NCBI GenBank assembly: GCA_943787365.1
Contig: CALSMD010000007.1
Span: 1-64,000 of the forward strand
Source: an uncultured Flavobacteriaceae bacterium
GTDB taxonomy: Bacteria; Bacteroidota; Bacteroidia; Flavobacteriales; Flavobacteriaceae
Length of the DNA stretch: 64,000 nt
Reading direction: 5' to 3'
Made by a program: the position numbers and the translations under genes. Positions within the stretch are counted from its first letter, which is position 1. Each line of letters begins with the position of its first letter. This document shows, piece by piece, positions 34,016-45,500 of the stretch. The notes under the pieces are model-generated. The model saw nothing but the letters and a program-made list of their open reading frames with translations, was not told the DNA's origin and searched no databases.

Positions 34016-34870
34016 TTATTTTCTGTATTCGTGTTTTACCCAATCGACTTCCATGACCCATTCGCCTTCCATTGGGGAATCCGTAATCTTAGCATAGTTT
34101 AATATAGCAAACATGGCTTCGGGGTATTTATCTCCTTCGCCTAAGTTGCGGTAAATTTCTTTTCCATCTACTCGATATACTAAATCAGCTTTCTCCCACT
34201 CAACAGAGTACTCATGAAATTCGTTTAAATCTGCGTTAACCCCTTTTCGTAAGCTCCACCAATCACCCTTATTGCATTCACCTAAATTTTTAATGGCGCC
34301 TGTTGTGAAGCTATTTTTGTGATGATCTCCATGGTGTTCAAAAATATCAATTTCCCCAGAACCTGTCATTGGCCAACAAATAGTTTCATTTGTTTCTTGG
34401 ACTGGGGGTTCATTATTTTGCGCCCCTAAAATCCACCATGCTGGAAACATACTTGGTTCTCCGTTGGTTCCTAATTTTAATCGAGCCGTCCATTTTCCTT
34501 TAATAAATTCTTTTTTGTTTTTTGAAGCGATTCGACCCGCAACATATTGCGTTTCTGGGTGTTGCTTTCCAAACTTATCATAATTATCGCAGCTCTGTTT
34601 TTCTCCAATATTAACTACCTTTAGTTTTAAAGTCCCATTACTAACTTCTCTCGTACCAAATTCATTATTAGGGACATAACAATGGGTTTCGTTATTTACC
34701 CAAATACGTTGGTCTTGCCAATTATCGGAATTAAAAGTATCGAAATTATCTAAAAAATCTATTTCCCAAACAGCGGCATCAACACTATTTATAGCAGCTT
34801 CTTTTTTTTCTTTGTTGCATGATAACAAACAGATTGTTATCAGCGTGAAAATTCCATGTTTTATTTTCAT
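34016..34870 (-). CDS. GH16 family endo-beta-glucanase, laminarinase-like (lipoprotein)
   Basis: From the preferred start (MKIKHGIFTLITICLLSCNK) a lipobox cysteine is at residue 18. The GH16 catalytic motif E-x-D-x-x-E is GSGEIDIFEHHG with Glu173, Asp175 and Glu178. The surrounding MFPAWWILGA and YSVEWEKADLVYRVDG stretches are also typical of GH16 laminarinases. It would cut beta-1,3-glucan chains at the cell surface or in the periplasm. A longer frame starts 57 bp upstream but would overlap the neighbouring gene, and the signal peptide decides for the shorter one. About 285 residues is normal for a catalytic domain alone. Confidence 0.93.
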   Translation of the reverse strand: MKIKHGIFTLITICLLSCNKEKKEAAINSVDAAVWEIDFLDNFDTFNSDNWQDQRIWVNNETHCYVPNNEFGTREVSNGTLKLKVVNIGEKQSCDNYDKFGKQHPETQYVAGRIASKNKKEFIKGKWTARLKLGTNGEPSMFPAWWILGAQNNEPPVQETNETICWPMTGSGEIDIFEHHGDHHKNSFTTGAIKNLGECNKGDWWSLRKGVNADLNEFHEYSVEWEKADLVYRVDGKEIYRNLGEGDKYPEAMFAILNYAKITDSPMEGEWVMEVDWVKHEYRK

Positions 34871-34880
34871 TTGTTCATAT

Positions 34881-35588
34881 TTAATTGACACCAAATTCAA
34901 AAATTTGTGAATCAGATGTGTTACCAATTTGATCTGTTGTTACTACTTTCCAATAATAAACTTGCCCAGAAATTACAGTACTATTTATATTCGTATTACT
35001 TGTGCTGCCAATTTCAGTAACTGGAGGGTTTACAGTATCAAGATAAATTGTGTAGGATGCTATATCATTATCAATATCAGTTGCTTCCCATTGTAAACTC
35101 ACGACGCCTTCATTGACATTAGCACCAGATTGAGGGCTAATCGCTTCCGCTGGAAATGGGGGATGGCTTTCTTGAGAAAGTCCTGCGTTATAAAATTTCC
35201 AAACGGTACTTTCTGTGGTTTCTGTTGTGCCACTTGCTAAAGACGTTACGGACCATGAATAGGGTGTCCCTCTTAAAATACGGATCAAAAATTCATTTGA
35301 AAGAGTGCTTATATTTCTTGAAGTTCCATCGTTTAAATTTGTAATTTGTAAGATATATGAACTCGCATTAGTGGCGTTTTCCCATTGAAATAACACATCT
35401 GATTCAGTATCAGAAATTATGTCCCCTTCATTGCATTCAGTATTGTTTTCAGGAAATAGAAGTGTTGCTGCCGTTGGCGGAGCCACGGTATTTACATTTT
35501 CCCCTCCTCCATCATCATCACTACTACAAGAAGCGACAATGACGATTAAAAATAAGTATATCGGAATTGTATTGATTAATCTTTTCAT
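34881..35588 (-). CDS. lipoprotein with two fibronectin-III-like domains
   Basis: The lipobox is IVASCSSDDD (Cys21). Two similar domains follow (about 37-130 and 140-235), each with W(E/N)ATNA or WEATDID near the start, YILQITN/YTIYLDT in the middle and a W-x-V strand (YSWSVTS, YYWKVVT), the pattern of fibronectin type III domains. Such surface lipoproteins in sugar loci usually help bind or present glycans. Its ATG overlaps the stop of the upstream GH5 gene (ATGA), so translation is coupled. No catalytic motif is present. Confidence 0.82.
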   Translation of the reverse strand: MKRLINTIPIYLFLIVIVASCSSDDDGGGENVNTVAPPTAATLLFPENNTECNEGDIISDTESDVLFQWENATNASSYILQITNLNDGTSRNISTLSNEFLIRILRGTPYSWSVTSLASGTTETTESTVWKFYNAGLSQESHPPFPAEAISPQSGANVNEGVVSLQWEATDIDNDIASYTIYLDTVNPPVTEIGSTSNTNINSTVISGQVYYWKVVTTDQIGNTSDSQIFEFGVN

Positions 35589-38500
35589 TGCTTTACAATT
35601 TTATAGTTATGTGTCTTTTCTGTAGTCCTTATTTTTAGAAAGAAAAACCCACTTGCGATGTTTGATACATCAATCTCCAAAGTGTTTTGTGTTTGGTCGT
35701 ATGTTTTATAGAATATTAATTTCCCCGATACATCGTAAATTTCTACTGGTACAGAAGTTCCGTATGTATCGCTAGTATTGACAAATAATGTATTCTGAAC
35801 AGGGTTAGGATAGGGTAGAGGCTCATTGTTTAGGACAAACGTTTTTTCATAAATCCCTTGACACTCTTTGTCTGTTCTGATACTTAATTTATTTACTCCC
35901 TTAGATAATACTAATTCGACTTCGCTTTCACTCGTAATGAATGTTTCTTCGTTTAAGGTAATATAGTACATGTTTCCTCCATTGATAGTTACATTTACTC
36001 TTGAGGAATAAGCGACTCTGTCCGCATTAACATCCAGCTCATCTGGCTCAATTACAACGACTGTAAAACACTGTTCATAGTCTGGTTGCCCCTCTAAAGT
36101 GATGCATAAGACATAGGTTCCAGCTGATAAATTTTCGAAATTAATATTGGATGTAAAAGTTTCGGTTGTTGCGAAATTTTCACCACTTACAGAAACGGTA
36201 TAATTATAGTTTGCTACGGCTGATAATGAAATGCTCCCGTTGTTTTGAGATCTACAAGTTTCACTATATACGGATAGGACATAATTATTTGGTGGTAAAG
36301 AGAAAATTTCACATCCAGTTACATCTACAATAGCGCCTTCGGGTGTGTTTGGGCAATCGTCATTATCATCTAAGACACCATCGCCATCACTATCTGGATA
36401 ATCGAACTCCATCCAATTAAAATTAAAGCCACCTGATAAAATTCGCATTCTTAATGTATGAATTCCTTCTTCAATCGTCAAGTTCCCTGCAACTGTTTCC
36501 CATGTTTGCCAGCCATTTGTAATCACAGTATTCATAACTATGAGTTCTGTTTCAACAGCGTTTTCATCGACTGAATACAGTCCAATTTGTCCTTGGTTAA
36601 ATCCAGCGATTCTTAGTTTAATTCCATAAAGCCCTGTTTGTGGGACATAAATAGAATAGTCGGCATAATCTCCAGGATCCGTATAGCCTAAATTTTGACC
36701 GCCTCCTTCATCTGATGTGTCTTCTAATCCCATGCCTTCCATCACATCATAATCTTCGACCTGAATAACAGCAGGAATTACGACACGATATGGAGCGATA
36801 TTGTTGATCGTTAAATCTGTAAACGTATTTAAAGTTTTATTTGATTGGGATTGAATTGTAGTTCCTTCATAACTCACCGTTATCACATCCCCAAAAAGAA
36901 AGAAGTCTTCAAGGTTAAGAATAAACAAACGATCTCTTAAAGGGTCCGCCGAAACAGATGTAACCGTTTTTTCTTCCCCGTTAATCAAAACTGTGAATTG
37001 ATCTGCAGTGGCGTTTAAGGATGCTGCTAAAATAGATTCACTAATTGTAACTTCTAAAGATTTTTCATCAGCAGCAGTTTTACCATTTAAAGCGGTTAGT
37101 GCCAATGCATCTATGGTTCCTGTAGTTTCAAATTCAATGCTGCTAAAATTTACTGGAATACTGTTATTGATATGTAATTTTAAACTGTGTTGACCTGCTG
37201 GTAGAATAATATCTGAAATTTCAAAGGTAGAAAATTGTGTCCAACCCCCCGTAGCACTTACAACTTGTGTGGCCGTTACTTCTTGATCGTCTATAGTCAG
37301 AAAAAACTCTCCACCTGTTTGTTGTGTTGCAAGTCTTATTTTTGCTTTATAAACGGCTGCTTCACTGATGTTAACAGTGTATTTCATCCATTCCCCTTGT
37401 TCTACAAAACCAACATGAAATCCATTACTATTTATATTATCTGTATTTTTTTCGATATCGACACCATCATTCCTATAAGACCATCCGCTATTCCATGCGG
37501 TGAAATCTCCAGTTGACAAATTGTAATCGCCAACTACCGTGTCATAGTATGCAAAATTATTTTTTCCTAAATCAAAATCAGACATATGAATTACTCCTGG
37601 AATTGCTGATGGGGATCCATTATAAGGAATGGTCTCATCTGTTTGTACTTGTCTGATTAAAGCATCGGGCACGTCTTTTCTAAAGCGACTATTCTCTACC
37701 AATAGATTATCGGCGAGTTCCATCATCGAATTAAAAGCTTCTGTAGCGGTTGGCTGCGACCCATTTCCTTGCCAATAGTCTAAAATATCTTGATACCCTG
37801 GGTTTATATCCACAGCGTAAGGACTGTCTATATCTCCAATTTTACGAACGGCCCACCAGGCCCAACCAATGTTATTGTCTTCAAATAAAGAGACAGCATC
37901 CGTAAACCAAGTATTGGAATTTTCTCCGGATTCTCCCATCCATAAAGGCACATTTTGTTGTGCTCTAAGTGGTAGAATCCAATCGAGGTCTCCAGGATTG
38001 TTCGTATTCCAATATTTATGAAAACTATAGACCATGTTATCATCCCAAGGAGGGGTCAATCCACTGTGATCATTAGCATAGGAGTTTCCTTCAATAAATA
38101 TAATGTGATTAGTGTCTACACTTCGAATTCCCGCAGTAATGTCTTCAAAGACTTCTCGTAATAATGTGTTTCCTGGTAAATCCCAATGGGTTTCATTAAT
38201 AAGGTCATAGCCACCAATCCATTCATTATTTTTATATCGATCTGCTATTCTGGTCCATAAGGCCACAAGCTTATCCCTGTTTTCTTGACTTTCCCACAAT
38301 GATGGTTTTGTAGGGTCATAATCATTAATTTCTGAACCAGTCCCTTGTCCTCCTGGAGCCGCATGCATATCTAAAATCACATAAATATCATGAAGAGCTG
38401 CCCAAGCTAAGACATCATCTATCAATTCAAAACCTGTTTCTATCCAAGTGTTTTCTCCTGCAACAGGTTCTTCTTCGATTGGGAGTGTAAATAGATTGTA

Positions 38501-38839
38501 ATGCATCGGAATCCGAATACTATTGAAGCCCCAAGCGGCTAAAGAATCTACATCGCGTTGTGTAAAATGATTTGCTCGCCATTGAGTGAAAAAGGTTTCG
38601 GTATTGCTTTCTCCCATCAAATCGATTAATTTGTCTTTTATTTCATGTTGGGATCCTGCAAACCCAGAGCTTTGCATCATGTAACCTTCCATGATTTGCC
38701 AGCCTCCAGGGCCATAGCCTCTTAAAAGCACTTCCTCATTATTTGAATTAACAATTTGCGTTCCTTGAGTACGAAGGCCTTGACTCCAACCTAATGACAC
38801 TATAAATACCAGGCTTATAAAAAGCACATATTTTCTCAT
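35585..38839 (-). CDS. multidomain GH5 glycoside hydrolase with CBM6-like domains and T9SS signal
   Basis: The 1084-residue protein has a signal peptide (ending LGWSQ), a GH5 barrel (about 21-385) with acid/base Glu216 (LINETHW) and nucleophile Glu303 (WMGESGE), CBM6-like domains (about 410-560 and 715-865, both with VEQGEWMKYTV / DPGDYADYSIYV type stretches), a thrombospondin-3-like calcium stretch (DSDGDGVLDDNDDCPN), and a C-terminal T9SS sorting domain (PYPNPVQNTLF ... YKIVKQ). The barrel start (GYGPGGW) is like that of exo-beta-1,3-glucanase-type GH5. It is secreted to or beyond the cell surface and would degrade the same glucan as GH16 and GH30. Confidence 0.9.
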   Translation of the reverse strand: MRKYVLFISLVFIVSLGWSQGLRTQGTQIVNSNNEEVLLRGYGPGGWQIMEGYMMQSSGFAGSQHEIKDKLIDLMGESNTETFFTQWRANHFTQRDVDSLAAWGFNSIRIPMHYNLFTLPIEEEPVAGENTWIETGFELIDDVLAWAALHDIYVILDMHAAPGGQGTGSEINDYDPTKPSLWESQENRDKLVALWTRIADRYKNNEWIGGYDLINETHWDLPGNTLLREVFEDITAGIRSVDTNHIIFIEGNSYANDHSGLTPPWDDNMVYSFHKYWNTNNPGDLDWILPLRAQQNVPLWMGESGENSNTWFTDAVSLFEDNNIGWAWWAVRKIGDIDSPYAVDINPGYQDILDYWQGNGSQPTATEAFNSMMELADNLLVENSRFRKDVPDALIRQVQTDETIPYNGSPSAIPGVIHMSDFDLGKNNFAYYDTVVGDYNLSTGDFTAWNSGWSYRNDGVDIEKNTDNINSNGFHVGFVEQGEWMKYTVNISEAAVYKAKIRLATQQTGGEFFLTIDDQEVTATQVVSATGGWTQFSTFEISDIILPAGQHSLKLHINNSIPVNFSSIEFETTGTIDALALTALNGKTAADEKSLEVTISESILAASLNATADQFTVLINGEEKTVTSVSADPLRDRLFILNLEDFFLFGDVITVSYEGTTIQSQSNKTLNTFTDLTINNIAPYRVVIPAVIQVEDYDVMEGMGLEDTSDEGGGQNLGYTDPGDYADYSIYVPQTGLYGIKLRIAGFNQGQIGLYSVDENAVETELIVMNTVITNGWQTWETVAGNLTIEEGIHTLRMRILSGGFNFNWMEFDYPDSDGDGVLDDNDDCPNTPEGAIVDVTGCEIFSLPPNNYVLSVYSETCRSQNNGSISLSAVANYNYTVSVSGENFATTETFTSNINFENLSAGTYVLCITLEGQPDYEQCFTVVVIEPDELDVNADRVAYSSRVNVTINGGNMYYITLNEETFITSESEVELVLSKGVNKLSIRTDKECQGIYEKTFVLNNEPLPYPNPVQNTLFVNTSDTYGTSVPVEIYDVSGKLIFYKTYDQTQNTLEIDVSNIASGFFFLKIRTTEKTHNYKIVKQ

Positions 38840-38884
38840 TGAATTATTATTTTTTAAGTTTTAATATTCTAAGACTGTTCTAAA

Positions 38885-40711
38885 TTATTGTCTTAATAAG
38901 GACCAATTGTCTAAAACAATCCCTTCGGTACCCCATTGACCACCACCAGTTCTAAACAGTAGGTAGTATGTACCAGTTGTTGTAATTTCAAATTGTCCAG
39001 GGTTACTAGTTTCATCACAACCCCCAGCAACTGCTGGTCCAGAATAGGTTTTTAAATCTCCACACTCCCATGCATTATACGCTTTGAGGACATACTGATC
39101 TCCGTTGTAGTCTCCAGTATTTTCAACGGGTTGTGTAGCACCAATATAGACTTCGCCCCAAACGTCATTGATATCCGTATAGGTCATATCCATATCAAAT
39201 TGATAGACCCCTGGATCCAAGGTTAGTTGGGTATAAATAGCCCAATGTTTCCAATCACTAGGACTTTGTGTTTCTGCAAAGGTCACAACTCCATCTGCGA
39301 TGGTTACGGAACCGATTCCATTATCAGTTTCGTAGATGTTAATTATTGTCCAACCACTTGAATCGTCAAAACCTCCATTTGTGATAAGATTTGTAAACAC
39401 AGGCTCTTCTACGGTCACTTCAATCGAAATTTCGTTTGAAACTGCGGCATCATTTGTAGCTGTTAGTGTCACAGTGTAAGTCCCTGCTTCAGCATATGTG
39501 TATTCTGGATCTTCTTCTGTTGAGGTACCAGTCCCATCTCCAAAATCCCATGAATAACTTGTGGCATTTGCAGATGTGTTTGTAAACAATGCAGTAAGAT
39601 TAGAAGTTTCGAATGTGAACCCTGCGGTAGGTGTAGCAGCTGGATCAATTACTGTGACTTCTTTTGTAATTTCAGCCGAACCTGCTTCATTAGTGGCAGT
39701 TAATGTTACCATATAAGTACCACCCTCCGTGTAGCTGTAAGTTGGATTTTCTTCAGTTGAGGTGCCAGAACCATCTCCAAAATCCCATGAATAACTTGTG
39801 GCATTCGCAGATGTATTGGTAAAGGTTGTTGTAAGATCAGTTGTTTCAAATTCAAAATCTGAAACAACAGCGAGAGCGAAAGAACCAAGGGATCGAACTG
39901 TTACATTATCGATTGTGACGCCTTCGGAACCATAGTTTGCTCCCCCACCTCTAATTACTAAATAGGCAGTTCCGGCCGTGGTGAATTCGAATGTTGAACC
40001 CGTACCGACACAACTGTAGGCTGCAAAATCGCCATCAAAAGGTTCTCCTCCACAACCTTCCCATGTGTTTAGGGCTAAACGCATTCCGCCATCGGTGTAG
40101 TCTTGACCTTCAACAGGAGTTTCCATTCCTACATAGACTTCAAACCAAGAATCTGTTAATGGGCCTCCACTTATATCCATTGAAATTTGATATTCGTTAT
40201 TTGCTAAAACTTGGATTGGTTGATAAATTCCTACTTGTCCCCAACTGCCACCTGTCCATTTTGCTTCATTATTATCAAATGATACATTGATTCCATCAGA
40301 AATAGGCAAAACAATCCATGGATCACTTCCGTTAAATTCTCCATTTTGAATGAGATTAGGCGCTTCAAAGTCATCGGTTATAACCACTGTTTGAATTGAT
40401 TCTGCGACACCGCCCTCGGTAAATATTCTAAACCTCACATCATAATCTCCACTGTCAAAGAATATCTTGCTGGCTTCATACCCTTCTGCAGAGGTGTTAT
40501 CACCAAAATCCCAATGTGTGTACCAGTTCGCATCATTTGGAGTTGCTGAAAAATATACCTTATTAGGATTTTCAGAATCAAATTCAAATGTAAAAATAGC
40601 ATCTTCGCTTGTTGGAGGTGCAACAGCCTCTTCGGCATCGTCTGCACATCCGGTAGAAATAAAAATAATTCCTACAATAAAAGTCCAACTTAAAAATTTT
40701 ATTAGTTTCAT
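38885..40711 (-). CDS. PKD-domain surface glycan-binding lipoprotein
   Basis: The lipobox is ISTGCADDAE (Cys22). PKD-like domains occur near residues 35-110, 278-355 and 363-437, with the WDFGDG(S/T)GTSTEE(N/D)P core in the last two. Two carbohydrate-binding-like beta-sandwich regions (about 113-272 and 440-608) contain repeated WFEVYVG/WGEVYIG and TTGTYYLLFRTGG stretches. It sits next to SusD, the place where SusE/F-like surface glycan-binding proteins are encoded, so it probably binds the polysaccharide at the cell surface. Its binding modules are related to those of the T9SS protein at 45636. Confidence 0.88.
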   Translation of the reverse strand: MKLIKFLSWTFIVGIIFISTGCADDAEEAVAPPTSEDAIFTFEFDSENPNKVYFSATPNDANWYTHWDFGDNTSAEGYEASKIFFDSGDYDVRFRIFTEGGVAESIQTVVITDDFEAPNLIQNGEFNGSDPWIVLPISDGINVSFDNNEAKWTGGSWGQVGIYQPIQVLANNEYQISMDISGGPLTDSWFEVYVGMETPVEGQDYTDGGMRLALNTWEGCGGEPFDGDFAAYSCVGTGSTFEFTTAGTAYLVIRGGGANYGSEGVTIDNVTVRSLGSFALAVVSDFEFETTDLTTTFTNTSANATSYSWDFGDGSGTSTEENPTYSYTEGGTYMVTLTATNEAGSAEITKEVTVIDPAATPTAGFTFETSNLTALFTNTSANATSYSWDFGDGTGTSTEEDPEYTYAEAGTYTVTLTATNDAAVSNEISIEVTVEEPVFTNLITNGGFDDSSGWTIINIYETDNGIGSVTIADGVVTFAETQSPSDWKHWAIYTQLTLDPGVYQFDMDMTYTDINDVWGEVYIGATQPVENTGDYNGDQYVLKAYNAWECGDLKTYSGPAVAGGCDETSNPGQFEITTTGTYYLLFRTGGGQWGTEGIVLDNWSLLRQ

Positions 40712-40736
40712 ATGTTTATTTATTTGGAATTAAAAA

Positions 40737-42503
40737 TTAGTAACCTACGTTTTCTATAAGGTTCGGATTATTGTTAACTCTATTTTGACCTATTGGTAAG
40801 TAATAATGACGTTGATCAAAACTCATTGGTAATGCTTCTGCATCAAAAGTTTCATAGGTAAATGTTTCATTTCCTGCGGCATCAATATGTCTAAGTGTTC
40901 TTACACCCTCAACCTGAATACTTAAAGCCTCTGTTGCAATCCGCCATCTTCTCACATCCCAATAACGATGGTCTTCAAAGGCGAGCTCTAATTTTCTTTC
41001 GTTACGGATTCTATCTCTTAATTCAGTGCCTGAATACGGCTCTAAACGTAAGTTTTGTTGTAACCCAGCTCTGGTTCTGATAACTTCAATATAGTCTCTT
41101 GCAGACGCTTCTATCCCTAATTCAATGGCAGCTTCTGCGGCATTTAAATAGGTTTCTCCCAATCTAAAAATAAGACAATCCTGACCCGAGTAATATTGTG
41201 GTACAAACAAAGGTGAATCGCCATCTTCTAAATATTTTCTTACATAGAATCCTGTTTTTGTAGCATCAGGATGAATCCCAAGTCCATCTTTACCAATACC
41301 AGTTCCACTGCCAGTATCAATAGATCCGTCACGTTCTGTGCCATACCAAATATGTACCGGCTCCCCTTGAAATATGTCATTATTGGTCAATATGGTACCT
41401 TTAAGACGTGGGTCACGATTTTCCCATGGATTATTTTCGTCATAGCCAGAACCGCTTTCGCTAGGTAATAGACCTGTACTCAATACTTCATAACTATCTA
41501 CAAGTTGTTTTGTTGGAGACATACTTGCTCCCCAATCCAGTCGATAGCTAAAAGGTACATTATGTAAATCATACTCATGTCCCTTTTCAAATGGAATCCA
41601 AATTTTAGTAAAGATGGCTTCATCATCTGTTTCGTCTAAAAATAAATTAGCATAATTAGTTGCAGGATCAGAGTATTGATTAAAGAGTGAATATCCACCT
41701 TCGGCAATTATAGTTTGTGAAGCACTTAAAGATGTTTGGTAGTACGCATCCGCATTTGAAGCGGGTATTCCCATCACTCCATCAAGTTGAACTGTGCCGT
41801 ATTTTGCAATACTCCCTGCGTATAATGCGGCTCTAGATTCCAAAGATTTAGCGGCCCATTTAGAGGCTCTTCCTTTTTGAGAGGCCCATCTATTTGGTAG
41901 TAAATCGAATGCTGCTTGTGAATCAGATAAAATCTGATCATACACTTCTTTTTCAGTGTTTCTGCTAGGAAATAATTCCTCTTGTGGGGTTACATCTGGG
42001 TTTTGAGGAACGAGAATAATTGGAACACCTCCGTAACGTTTTGCTAAAGCAAAATAACAGTAGGCTCTTAAAAAGTGCATTTCACCGAGTCGGTTGTTAC
42101 GTTCTTCAACTGTAAGTACAGAGGTAGGAATCTGTTCTAAATTTTCAATGGAGTAATTAATTTTCCAAATTATATCATAGCCCCACCAATCTAGAGGCCA
42201 AGTGTTATTTGCAGTACCCCAAATCCCAGGTCTGTATTGGTTTAATAATGCTGTCCAAGTATAGGTGCCTCTAGCCAAGTCTGATATGCCATCGCGTTGA
42301 CAGCCACCAACATCCCAGAAACTTTCTAAATAGTCCCAAGGCATTCTGTCATAAATCTTAAAAAAATAAGTGTCCATTAGCGCTTTATCACTCCAGACAT
42401 CATTTTCAGTAATACGATCTAATGGTGGTTCGTTTAAAAAGTCATCATCACAAGTAATGAAAGCGAGTGCGAATAGTGCAAAAATTATGTTTATACGTTT
42501 CAT
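40737..42503 (-). CDS. RagB/SusD family nutrient-binding lipoprotein
   Basis: The 588-residue protein has a signal peptide with lipobox (FITCDDDF, Cys18), the SusD start FLNEPPLDRITENDVW, the FLRAYCYFALAKRYGGVPII segment of the TPR-like core and the C-terminal RNERKLELAFEDHRYWDVRRW signature. SusD lids the SusC transporter and captures glycan at the cell surface. It follows susC by 10 bp on the same strand. There is nothing unusual in length or order. Confidence 0.96.
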   Translation of the reverse strand: MKRINIIFALFALAFITCDDDFLNEPPLDRITENDVWSDKALMDTYFFKIYDRMPWDYLESFWDVGGCQRDGISDLARGTYTWTALLNQYRPGIWGTANNTWPLDWWGYDIIWKINYSIENLEQIPTSVLTVEERNNRLGEMHFLRAYCYFALAKRYGGVPIILVPQNPDVTPQEELFPSRNTEKEVYDQILSDSQAAFDLLPNRWASQKGRASKWAAKSLESRAALYAGSIAKYGTVQLDGVMGIPASNADAYYQTSLSASQTIIAEGGYSLFNQYSDPATNYANLFLDETDDEAIFTKIWIPFEKGHEYDLHNVPFSYRLDWGASMSPTKQLVDSYEVLSTGLLPSESGSGYDENNPWENRDPRLKGTILTNNDIFQGEPVHIWYGTERDGSIDTGSGTGIGKDGLGIHPDATKTGFYVRKYLEDGDSPLFVPQYYSGQDCLIFRLGETYLNAAEAAIELGIEASARDYIEVIRTRAGLQQNLRLEPYSGTELRDRIRNERKLELAFEDHRYWDVRRWRIATEALSIQVEGVRTLRHIDAAGNETFTYETFDAEALPMSFDQRHYYLPIGQNRVNNNPNLIENVGY

Positions 42504-42513
42504 AGTAATTTTT

Positions 42514-45500
42514 TTAAAGTGTTATGTTTACACCAAATGTTATAGATTTTGTTTGTGGATAATACCAGCCCACGGAGGACGTATTTTGTGGATCAAATTC
42601 TTCTTTGTAATCTTTAATAACAAATAGGTTATATCCTGTTACAAATACCGTCATTTTTTCAAAACCTACATTGTTTTTGAATTTTGGTAAGGTGTAACTA
42701 AAATTAATATTTTTGAATCTTAGGTGTTTTCCATTTCTTAACCAAAAATCAGAGTATTTATAGTTGTTGTCGTTGAATCCACCATCAGCTACTCTTGGAA
42801 AGGCAGCTCCGGTGTTTTGAGGCGTCCAATAGTCGAGTTGATAACTGTAGCCGTTAAACCCATTTCGTAAAGGGCTTTGTGCCTCACCATCTAAATAAAT
42901 ATCATAGCCTGCAGCTCCAGTTAACAATACAGAAAGGGAAAAGTTTTTGTATTCGGCTCCTAGGTTTAATGAATAATTGATAGCAGGTTTATCACCAACT
43001 CCAAATACTTTTTGGTCTTTTACATCAATAATGTTGTCACCATTTAAATCCTGATACCTTACATCTCCAGGTTGCAGACTTGTATTTCCATTACCATCTT
43101 GGATTGCCCATTGATCTATTTCATCTTGTGATTGGAATAGCCCCTGAGATATATAGCCTCTTCTCAAATTTGTATAGCCTCCCGTTACTGTAAGGTTGTC
43201 TCTCATAAATGGATCTTCTTGATATGTTTCGTCTATAAAAACAGCTCTTTCTCTAGACCTTGAAAAGTTTAATAAAGCGTTTACTTTCAAATTATCATTT
43301 AATTGTTTTCGATAGTTTAATGAAAATTCAAACCCTTCATTTGAAAATTCATATAAATTTTGGTCGGCCACAGCGACCCCCAATGTACTTGGGATGCTAG
43401 AGTTGGCTCTAGCAATGACGTTTTCTCTTTTTCTAAAGAAATAATCAAATGATAATGTAAGTGCGTTGTTAAACAAAGAGGTGTCAAAACCGACATCATA
43501 AGTGGTATTTTTTTCCCATGTGAGATCAACATTTGCGAGTGCGGTGTTGTCAATAGTTGGAACTGCGGCATCACCAGGTATCCAGAAAAAATTATAATTA
43601 AAACCACTTAACCATTGGTATGCGGCAGTTCCATCATATCCAGCGGTTCCTACTGAGGTTCTTAATTTGAATTCTGAAACGGTGTTCTTTAAAGGTTCAA
43701 AAAAGGATTCTTCAGAGAGCCTCCAACCTATTGAAGCTGATGGGAATGTTCCCCATTCTTTTCCAGGTGCAAAACGTGATGAGCCATCATGCCTTATTGT
43801 AGATTCAAAGAAATATTTTGATTTATAGTCGTAGCTTAATCGCCCTACAAAGCCCAATCGGTTTTCGCGATATTCACCACCATCAGCCCCTTGGTTTTCT
43901 AGAGACCCTGCAAAGAGTTGATCGATTAGGGTGGATTGAAAATCTTGTCGTCTTCCATTAAAATATTCTCCTTGTGTTTTTTGAACTTCCATTAATGCCA
44001 ATGCCGAAACACTATGGTCTCCAAACGTTTGGTCGTAATTAATGGATTCTTGCAAGACGTATTGATTGTTGTAGCTTGTACCTTGCTCAAGAACAGTGTC
44101 ACTAAAGGAGCCTTCAGGAGTGGCACGAAAGACATCATAATTTCCTGTTTGTCTGTTTAAAGTATAAAGATTGTATGTCTTTCCCCAATCTTTTTGAAAT
44201 GACGTATCATAAATTAACGAAGCATAGGTTTTTAAGCTTAGCCCAGGGATTTGATTGACATCCCATTTCAGAGAAATCTTAGCATCGAAATTGTTGTTTT
44301 TTCTTCGGTAATAGCCAGCATTAAAATCTTTTATTCCTTCAGCAATATGATTTGGACTTACGCTTGGTTTGGCAGGCGTTCCGTCTGGGTAATACGCTAA
44401 ATCTGTTGGAAGTGCTCTACTTAATTCTCTAAAAATATCATAGGCAGAATAGGCTGGTGCTTCATTCATCTTTCTACGGGCAGCCAGATTAAATGTTAAT
44501 TGTAAGTTGTCAGTAACCTTTGCATTTAGGTTAGAACGTAAATTGTACTGTTGAAACGATAAGACATCGGCGTTGTAATTGGATCCTTGATCTAAATAAC
44601 CCGCAGAAACAAAATAGTTCACTTTTTCTGTACCTCCTGTAAGGTTTAAATTGTGGCGTTGTTGAAAACCCCAGTCTTTTATGACCATACTTTTCCAATC
44701 GGTATTTGGATAATTAATTGGATCTGCTCCAGATTGAAATAATTGAATTTCAGCTTCTGTATAAGCAGGGGTTTGATTAGAGTTTCTTAGGCCTTCATTT
44801 AAAACTTCGCCATATTGAGCAGAGGTTAGAAAATCAGGATAGGAGGTCAGAGACGTATAAGTAAATTGATTGCTATACGTGAGTTCTGGTTTTCCAAACT
44901 TCCCTTTTTTTGTCGTAATTAAAACCACTCCATTTCCTCCTTGTACTCCATAAACCGACGCTGCCGCCGCATCTTTCAAAACGGATATACTTTCGATTTC
45001 ATTCGCTTCTAATTGGTTTAAGTCACCCGGAGCGCCATCAACGATTACTAATGCATTACCAAAATTTCTTACTTCAAAGGAGGAGTTGCTAAAGCCTGGT
45101 TCCCCTGAATTTTGTCTCACAAATAATCCTGAAGCCAATCCCTCTAGACCATTACTTACAGCCGCAACAGGCAATCTCTTTAAGGTTTCCTCATCAATCG
45201 TTGACACTGCTGAGGTTAACTTGATTTTTGATTTTGTTCCATAACCTACCACAATTACTTCGTCTAATTCACTTGTATCTTCTTTAAGTAGGATAGAGAA
45301 AGTTAATTTGTCATTTATTTTTATTTCCTGAGTCAGATATCCTAAATAGGAAACCACAAGAATATCAGAAGGAGAAGCTTCAATAGAAAAATTCCCATCA
45401 AAATCTGTTGTTGTTCCTTTAGTGGTGTCTTTGATTAGTATGGTGACACCTGGAATGGGTTGTTTAGTTTCTTCGTCAGCTACATTTCCAGAAACCGAAT